A model generated the notes under the pieces. That model worked only from the letters and a program-made list of their open reading frames with translations. It made no database searches and was not told where the DNA came from. A DNA stretch of 64,000 nucleotides from Brachionus plicatilis (taxonomy: Eukaryota; Rotifera; Eurotatoria; Ploima; Brachionidae), in NCBI GenBank assembly GCA_010279815.1, contig QEOQ01000206.1, forward strand, positions 1,277,628 through 1,341,627, in the 5' to 3' direction. Position 1 is the first letter of the stretch. Every line of letters starts with the position of its first letter. Position numbers and translations under genes: made by a program. Shown here piece by piece: positions 57,007 to 64,000 of the stretch.

Positions 57007-60000
57007 ATGTCCGAGACACCAGCCGAAACATTAGATCTTAATTATGATCTTTTGATGGGAAGATTTTTGCTTAACAATTTACCAACACTCAAACCCAGAT
57101 CAATCAGAATTTTCCTTTGTGCACCTTATAATGGTAAACTACTCAACTTAATTTAGTCATTAATTTTCAAGACACAAATCTTAGACACCAATCTTGAGAC
57201 GGCTTGTTTGTATAAAAATGTATTTCCGAAGCTTCGTGAGTATTGCATGTCAAGATATGGATTGGAGTTTCAAGTATTTTGATTTCATAATTTTAATATT
57301 GCCAAGAGCCTTTTCTAGCCTACTGAAATTTTAGACTAACTAATTGAGTAAATTTTAAGGTTGTTAATCTAAATTGGGACATAGAAACTGAAAGCGTTCT
57401 ACTTGATGAATCATTGCTGGAAATAGACAAGTGTAGAGAAATATCAATCGGAATTATTTTTTTGGTAATCGATAAACTTTAATAAGCTTTGTTTTAGGGA
57501 ATTTTTAAGTTGTCATAGAAATTCTCACATGTTTTGCTTTGATTAGCTTCTATTGTTTCAATTCTTTAAGAGTTTAATTGGTGATGAATATGGAACGTCA
57601 ATTTTACCTGATTTCATTGAAAGATCGAAGTACGAAGCTATCATTAGATGTTTGAAAGAAGCGGAAGTTGAATGCTCAACTTTAGAAAACTATTTTAGAC
57701 TAAATATTAACTATCTTTCAAATCGATATGAATTTGAACGTAAGTAGTACAAATTTTTTGTTGGGAAATTTTGTAATTTGGTTTTATCAAGATGATGGCA
57801 TTAATTTGCAAGTTAAAGAAAGAATCTTGGAATTGTTGAAAATTGGTGCAAAAATGGCCTGTGATAAAAAACTAATTTGCAATGATTCTTACAATGAGCT
57901 TAATGAATCAGGTAACTTTTAGAAAATATTAATCCGTGTTTTTTCTTGCAATAAATTTAGGATTAAAAATCATTAGCATGTTATTTATAATACTTTGGAT
58001 AATTTTAACTTTAATAAAGGAAAAAATTAAACTTTTGAATTTAATATTTTAGATCGTAATAATTTAAAATATCAAAATTAAATTGAAATTTTAATGTTAT
58101 TTTTAATTAAATTGATTTTCAATAGCAACATTTGCAAATTATTTCAGCTTTGTTATCATTGTTCACAAAAATTTTTGATCTGAAACATCTCATCCAGTTT
58201 ACACTGAACAAAAGATCATTTTATTTATTTATTTTTATTTAATATATAATTTAGAGGGAAAAGTTCCTCTTGTCAGCTCCGAACGGCGTATTGCCTTCTT
58301 TTCAGCCAGCCTGTTAGGAATATTTTGTAATTAATTATTATTATTATTATTAATTTCAGCCTCATAGACAATNNNNNNNNNNNNNNNNNNNNNNNNNNNN
58401 NNNNNNNNNNNNNNNNNNNNNNNNNNNNNNNNNNNNNNNNNNNNNNNNNNNNNNNNNNNNNNNNNNNNNNNNNNNNNNNNNNNNNNNNNNNNNNNNNNNN
58501 NNNNNNNNNNNNNNNNNNNNNNNNNNNNNNNNNNNNNNNNNNNNNNNNNNNNNNNNNNNNNNNNNNNNNNNNNNNNNNNNAAAAAAATAAAAAAGTAAGA
58601 TAAATTAAAATAAAAATAAAGTAATAAAAATAAATTAAAATGAATGATAACATTTCAAATCTATATTAGTCTTTAATTACCTAATTTAGTGAAAATTAAT
58701 TTAATTTGCGTTTGGTTTTATTTTTTGTGTTTGAATTACAAAAAGTATCCAATGTTGAAATAACATTCCAAAGTGAGATGTTTTAAGTATTTTTTTTAAG
58801 TTTCAAATTAAAAAATATTTTTAAGTTAATATCGCACGCATTTTCATATTTAAAATTAAACTCTTAAGTGAAATAGAATGTATTTTATTTTAATTTGTAA
58901 TTTAGAAAAAATAATTGAAAATTGATTTATTTATTTATTTGTTTATCTGTACCGAGCTAATGCTGCTCTTTCAACATACTTTGTTGCGCCTATTTTACCT
59001 TAAATTACTTTTCTAAGGTTAAAATAAGAAATAAATAAAACATTTAAAAATAAATAAAAAGAATAAAAAAGATAAATAATTCATTTAGATTTAATTTTAT
59101 TTTCAATTGTTAAAAACTGGGTCTTGCCGGCTAGGTAAACCATAGTTCACCTTTTATGCAAACAATTCTTGTTCTTGGCTTTTCTGAACTTTTAGTTCAC
59201 CTAATTTTTTGGTTCATTAAAGTGAACCATAGCATAAAGATTTAAGATTATGTGAACAAATTTCAAAATTAGGTGAACAAATTGAATAGAATGTCTAATT
59301 CTCGAAACTGAAATAAAAATAAACAATTAAAGTTAAAAATTTTTTTGTTTTTTTTAATTTGAAGGAGCTTTAGAAATAGCATTTTCTCTGATCTGGTTCA
59401 CCTGGTATTACCTTTTCAACAATCCCAAATACCCAAATGCGCTCTCTTCTTAAAATCTTTTCCTTTAGACATAAATAATAACAAATAAAGAAAATTAAAA
59501 TTAATTTTTCACCCTTCAAGTGTTTGACTTTGGGGAACATAGATTCATCTTTTTGGCAAATTTAACCTACTCCGCCCAAATTTAAATTTTTAATCTAATG
59601 ATTTTTTTAACTTTCTTATTTTTCAATATTACATTTAGCTTTTTTCTTTATAGATGAAAAAATATTAAAATAGGTGAACAATTTTTGGATAAGGTGAACT
59701 AATAATTCACAAAACCTGAGAAAAAAAATTGCTTCAGTACTAAATTGTCTTTTTAGCTCTGATTATATTTTCGATAAATTTTCACTATGTTAAAGTTTTT
59801 GATCTTTTTTAGCAGTTAAAAACTTTTATTTATTTCTCCTGAAAAGGAAGTTTATAATACTCTAAAGACCAACGCGATAAGAAATTAATCAGCACAACAT
59901 TTAAAAAAAAATGAATTTGAGCTTTCTGTTCCACATGTCTCGTTATGGTTAATAGATTTGAGTCAACCTTTTACAAGACAAAATTTTACAAGATTTTTTT

Positions 60001-63000
60001 TTTCCTAAAAAAAAATTTGAAAAATGGTATAAATAAGGCTGATAAATTAAAAAAATTTGACAATCGCTACGCAATTGTGAATTTTATTACAGAAAATAAT
60101 AAAAATATACTGTGCTTTAATAAAAGGTTCAGAATGGGCTAAATTACGTAATTTTACGTCATTTTACATTATTTTTAGTAAGCATGCGTAATCTTATATA
60201 TGTAATTTTAAGAAAAAATTTACGTAAGCTTACATTAAAATACGCAAATTTTAGTTAAATTGTTAAATGTTTACGACCAAAAAAATGTGGATTTTGGTAA
60301 GAAAAATATAAAATTGACTTTTTTCCAAAATATTTAATTAATTTTATCAAGAAAAATTAAAAATAATTTTAACATTCCTCTTACTTAATTTTACGGAAAA
60401 ATACACAATTTTTGGTAAAATTTGGTATAATTAACAGAACATGTTTTTGTGTGTTCAAATTAAATCTGTGGCGTTTTTTTAATTTATTTATTACTAAAAT
60501 TTACAATGCCTTCCCTTCACTAATTGTTTTTGATCCTCATGATAAAAAAGCTTTGTGCAAATATTAATGTTCATACTCTGTTTGCAATAAATTAATGAAA
60601 AATTAATTAGATATTACAAGCTAATGAAAAATGTAAATTAGTTAAGAGATGAATTTGAAAAAGTTTATTTTTTAATTATATGGTAACCTAGTCTTACCGG
60701 GTGACCAATTTTTTTTTATTGCTTATTTCGCACCCATTCTGTTCAAAAACTTAAAAATAGTCACCCAATTTTCCCAAAATTTTTGAATAACCCATTTAGC
60801 TCCGCCGTTAATTATGTGAAGCTCAAAAGGTTCAAAAGAGTTAAACCGGTTACCCCTAACATTTTATATAATTGGCCAGAAATTTAACCCCAAAAACAGA
60901 ATTTTCACCCTTTTAACCTATTTGATCTATTTAGGTAGAAAATTTTTGAATTTTCTAATAATATTATTTAATTCATTTAATTTAATTTATTCGAAACAAA
61001 AAAAGAGTGAGTTTAAAAGAAGTCTTAAAAAAAGGAAGAATTAATCTTTACAATCATCACATAAAAATTCTTTTTTTGTATTTTTTTAAAATGCTTTTGG
61101 CAAAAAACTAAAACAAACCAAATTTGAGCACTCTTCACACGATAACCATTTTGATCAGTATGATTTTATTTTTAGATTGAATTTCTTTGTTCTGTGACAT
61201 TTTTACCTTATTTGATTTTTTATATTTGAAATAAAAACTTGGTTTTGAAAAAAAAATTTTTTTTGAGACAGAGAGAGAGAGAAAATAATCTTACAATTTT
61301 TTAATTATTTAAGAATAACGTCACTGCATTTTTATAGTCTTATTCGGTTAAATGGGTTAAATGAAATATTATTTGGACTAATAGGGTGATTTTTCGGACC
61401 AATAAATAACCCCATAAGTTAAAGCCCTAAGGACATAACCTAAAATTATGAAAAAATTCTCTTAGATACTTTAACCTGTGCTGAATCTAACGGGCGAAAT
61501 AGGTAAGAGCTTAAGTATTACCTAGGACCTTAAAACACCCTTTTCCCGAACTACTAAATCGAGAATTTTTCACCTTTTTAGGCAAAGTCGAACTTTAAGA
61601 GAAAAAAAAGCATGTTACGAATTTTTTTAAAAATATATCACACATATCATTTGATTCCTCTCCTCGAATTCTACATTGTAAGATATTTTTTTAGGAAGTA
61701 GCTTTTAAAATGTAGGAGATGTAGGGGATTTTCAAATTCGGTCACACCACTAACTCATAACCCCTTTAGACTAGATAATTTTCTTCTAATTATTTTTTGA
61801 TTAAAAAAGCGATCAAAAAAAAAAGCAATGAACCCAATTTCATTGTGACAGAACAATAATTTAGTTTATTTAAAATTTAATGGTAAAAATTTATAATTAT
61901 ATTTTTTCAAAAATAATTTCCTGAATAAAAGTTAAAAAGTGATTTAATATTTAAAACAATCATTTATTTTTTAAGTTCTTCAAAAGTTAATGAAAAAAGG
62001 TGTCTTTAAAAATAACTCAAATGAAAAAATAGCCTACAGCTTTGTTCGATTGCATAAATCATACAAAGACGAATATCCTACTCAAGTAAACACATTAGAG
62101 TACCTTCGTGATCGGGAGATCAACTATTTTATACCTGCCGAACAGTTATATCGAATAAAAGTCGATCAGTGTGATGAGAACTATTTCAAAAATTTTGCTC
62201 TATACTATAAAAAAACTTTTGAAAAAGCAGTAGATGGAATTGTACGCGAAAATTCCCAGTATTCTTATGATACATTGAACGAGCAAGTTTTGTATCATTT
62301 AAATTATATAAAGCTCAACAGCATAAATGAGGTAGCACCCAGAACTCAAAGCATCATCAAACTTCTGACCGATTATGTTCTGGACAACACGTTCAGACAA
62401 CCATTTATTCTGACCGGAGATTCGGGAAGTGGTAAAACGAGTATTATTTCGACATTAGCCAGCAATTTGTTCTTACAATTGGCCGCAAATGATTATTCTA
62501 GTGAAAATATCCCACATCACGCAGTTGTAGTTCGATTTATTGGAATTGATGGCAAATGCGAGTACCTGCGCTATTTATTGTACAGCATTTGCTGTCAATT
62601 ACAATATATCAAAACAGGGTCTCTGGCCCAAATGAATCTGGTTCCGACCAATTTAAAGGAATTGAAGCATTTTTTTAGAAAATTTTTAACTGAAGATTGG
62701 GACACTGATTTTAACAAACCCAAAAGAAAGATAATATTAATTCTGGACTCTTTGCAGGATTTGAAAAAATACGATTATTCCTACAAATTCGACTGGTTGC
62801 CGAAAATTTTAAATCCGTTAATTAAAGTTATTATCAGTGTTTCTTCCCAGTCGAAAGAATTAATCGAAAGATTAAACAGAAAGTATTCAAATCGACAATG
62901 TTATGGCCAAGTTGAGAGTTTGAATTATGAGCAAGTTGAATACATGGTGAAGAAATTATTAAGCTCAAAAATGTATAGACTAGAGCCTTCTCAATCTGAT

Positions 63001-63925
63001 TTTATCTTTAACTTAATTAAAACAAAAAATATTCCATCTCTTGGTGTAAAAATTTGGTCAGAAGAATTTCTCAATTGGAAATCGCATACAAGCACGGATG
63101 AATGCGTTCTGAAGGATACACTTATCAAGGCAGTACAATATTTTCTACTTAAATTAGAAAAAAAATTCGAACCTACACTCGTTAGACATTTGTTATGTAG
63201 GTTTACTAATATTCAAAAGAACAGGATCCCGCGTGGTCTAGTGGTTAGGATTTGACGCTCTCACCGTCAAGGCCCGGGTTCAATTCCCGGCACGGGAAAA
63301 ATTTTTTTTCAATGAATTAAAAATTTCTAAAAATTAGGGTGAGAAAAATTTTAAAATTTTAAAATTTCCCAATTGGGAAATTTTACATTTAGAAAAATGT
63401 AAAATTTTCAAAATTTTTTAATTCTTAATTTTTTAAGATGTTAGATTTAAGATTGAAAATTGATTATTTTTTCTGGTGACATAATTTGAAATTTCGAAAA
63501 ATTTCATTTTTGAATAAAAAAAATGAAGTTGAAAATAATTTATTTTTTTCATATTTTTCTTATTACGGTGAGAGCATCAAATCCTAATGTTGACCAGGCG
63601 GGATCCTGTTCAATTTTAAAAGAATACTTTTGTAAATTTAATTTTCCAAAAGGCTATCTTACAATTTCGTTGAGTGGCTTCAGTGAAATGGAACTTCAGG
63701 ACATTTTGTCTCTGGACAATGAGCTGATGAAAGTGTACAAAGCGAAAAATCTGATAAAACATACTGATAATGTGCTACGCATGCCATGGCTTTATATTTT
63801 AAACATTCTAAACTATTTAAGAAACCATTTATTGGTAAAACCTTTGCATGGAATTAACATTGTCAGCTGGAAGCATTCAATTTTTAAACAAATAATTTCA
63901 GATAAATATTTATGTGAGAAAAAAT
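57007..63925 (+). CDS. NACHT and WD-repeat protein, NWD1-like (partial; runs off the window)
   Basis: STAND-family P-loop NTPase. Seven exons modelled: 57007-57133, 57185-57273, 57360-57464, 57547-57739, 57792-57911, 61976-63196 and 63653 to about 63913 or beyond. Phases agree at every junction; the 4.06-kb intron 5 contains the N gap and MITEs. The N-terminal domain matches NWD1 (RSIRIFLCAPYNDTNLET, FPKLREYCMSRYGLEFQVV). Exon 6 has the NACHT Walker A ILTGDSGSGKTSIISTLA and Walker B KIILILDSLQDL. Exons 6-7 join as LLCYLTISLSGFSEMELQDI, the family's post-NACHT helix region, then INIVSWKHSIFKQI. WD repeats are expected downstream. The visible stop at 63925 is probably intronic, with a donor (GTGAGA) near 63914. 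Neuronal and immune-type signalling roles are known for relatives; function here is unknown. Confidence 0.85.
58373..58580. other. Assembly gap (208 N)
   Basis: Run of N inside intron 5 of the NWD1-like gene. On its left is a LINE/SINE 3'-end-like sequence (GCCTTCTTTTCAGCCAGCC) with (TTTA)n; on its right are TAAA-rich repeats, so the gap is probably a collapsed repeat. Confidence 0.95.
58715..59740. mobile_element. GTTCACCTAA-family element (copy C) in intron 5
   Basis: 58715-58860 is homologous to the outer arm of copy A (ATCCAATGTTGAAATAACAT). 59118-59740 is the GTTCACC core, in opposite orientation to copy A, starting CTGGGTCTTGCCGGCTAGGT and ending AACCTGAGAAAAAAAATTGC. It includes the decayed ORF start found in copy A (MSKGK). 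No intact coding. Confidence 0.65.
60130..61560. repeat. Other decayed repeats in intron 5
   Basis: 60130-60260 has TTACGTAATTTTACGT clusters like those at 5005-5110. 60690-61550 begins CTAGTCTTACCGGGTGACC, similar to the end of copy C but with GGGTGACC instead of AGGTAAACC, and ends with GGGCGAAATAGGTAAGAGC-type sequence; it may be a related but older MITE. No exon recognised. Confidence 0.4.
63227..63298 (+). tRNA. tRNA-Glu (anticodon CTC)
   Basis: 72-nt cloverleaf. D-arm and A box TGGTCTAGTGG, anticodon stem TGACG/CGTCA around loop CTCTCAC (anticodon CTC, Glu), T-arm CCGGG-TTCAATT-CCCGG with B box GGTTCAATTCC. The acceptor TCCCGCG/CACGGGA pairs except for a C-A mismatch at the sixth pair. 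A run of eight T follows shortly after, suitable as a Pol III terminator. It is sense-oriented in an intron of the NWD1-like gene. It may be functional, or a recent tRNA-derived copy given the mismatch. Confidence 0.88.
63565..63611 (-). pseudogene. Inverted partial copy of the tRNA-Glu 5' half
   Basis: The reverse complement of this stretch matches the tRNA from 8 bases upstream of its start through the anticodon loop (GAACAGGATCCCGC, then TGGTC, TTAGGATTTGA and GCTCTCACCGT), with a 2-base deletion and a few substitutions. With 63219-63267 it forms a long inverted repeat with a loop of about 300 nt. It lacks the T-arm. Confidence 0.85.
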
Positions 63926-64000
63926 AAAATTGTTTATTTTTTATTATCTAAAAAGTTAATTTTAAGCTGACCGAAAATTTTTGGCACATTTACATAAGAC
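63926..64000. other. Probable start of the next NWD1-like intron
   Basis: AT-rich sequence continuing from the donor-like GTGAGA near 63914 to the window edge; no exon visible. Confidence 0.5.

Larger units (their letters stand above)
63197..63652 (+). other. Intron 6 of the NWD1-like gene, hosting a tRNA inverted repeat
   Basis: 456-bp intron bounded by GTAGGT and CCAAAAG. Splicing it out joins exons 6 and 7 in frame and restores the family sequence; reading through it does not. It contains the tRNA-Glu gene, a T-run, an AT palindrome (AAATTTCCCAATTGGGAAATTT), and an inverted partial tRNA copy. Confidence 0.8.

Noticed and set aside
58273..58653. 126-codon frame spanning the N gap
   Set aside because: Most of its length is unknown bases.
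59945..60142. 65-codon frame in intron 5 of the NWD1-like gene
   Set aside because: AT-rich and repetitive in its first half; no splice evidence and not similar to NWD1.
63228..63560. Read-through of the NWD1-like frame into the tRNA as coding sequence
   Set aside because: The translated tRNA sequence is not family-like, and a GT-AG intron at 63197-63652 restores the family sequence in frame.

Overview
The window is AT-rich animal nuclear DNA. Every confident gene is a metazoan housekeeping or signalling gene split by GT-AG introns, several only about 45-60 bp long, and the intergenic DNA is full of decayed transposable elements. There is no operon structure, Shine-Dalgarno signal or prokaryotic gene. 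My best guess is a small-bodied spiralian such as a monogonont rotifer (Brachionus-like), based on base composition, tiny introns and gene compactness; this is inference, not proof. Positions 58373-58580 are an assembly gap of Ns.

Layout. 1.9-4.8 kb (+): a nuclear receptor of four exons (copy 1). 6.9-8.8 kb (-): electron-transfer-flavoprotein:ubiquinone oxidoreductase. 10.3-12.2 kb: miniature transposons, one a MULE-like MITE with a perfect 9-bp target duplication. 15.4-17.2 kb (+): nuclear receptor copy 2, almost identical to copy 1 in its last two exons but diverged in the first two. 19.0-20.1 kb (-): sphingolipid delta-4 desaturase. 21.6 kb: a perfect 72-bp-armed foldback enclosing a duplicate of DNA from upstream of the desaturase. 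24.3-25.8 kb (-): Sec61 alpha. 26.6-28.4 kb: an ACCGGTT foldback and a TIR element carrying a SWIM zinc-finger ORF. 29.4-31.65 kb and 45.7-48.0 kb: a large inverted duplication, each arm carrying an intronless EXT1-like glycosyltransferase. Between the arms lie a mariner remnant, two nested CR1/Jockey-type LINEs, a broken P-loop STAND ATPase gene hit by a hAT-like MITE, a second hAT MITE made of palindromic repeats, and the mitochondrial ribosomal protein gene MRPL2 (42.3-43.4 kb, +). 48.7-52.6 kb (-): coatomer gamma, nine exons. 54.35-56.0 kb: a nested hAT-type foldback whose core is a near-perfect ~1.4 kb palindrome of GGAAT/GGAACGGTT simple repeats. 57.0 kb to the right edge (+): an NWD1-like NACHT/WD gene whose last visible intron contains a tRNA-Glu(CTC) and an inverted partial tRNA copy.

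The genes do not form one pathway. Sec61 alpha (ER translocation), COPG (COPI coat), DEGS (ER ceramide synthesis) and the EXT-like enzymes (heparan-sulfate-type polymerisation) all act in the secretory pathway; ETF-QO and MRPL2 are mitochondrial. The nuclear receptor pair shows recent duplication or gene conversion. The most unusual structures are the palindromic and foldback elements, the intronic tRNA inverted repeat, and the receptor that pairs an RXR-like DNA-binding domain with a ligand-binding domain closer to NR4A.
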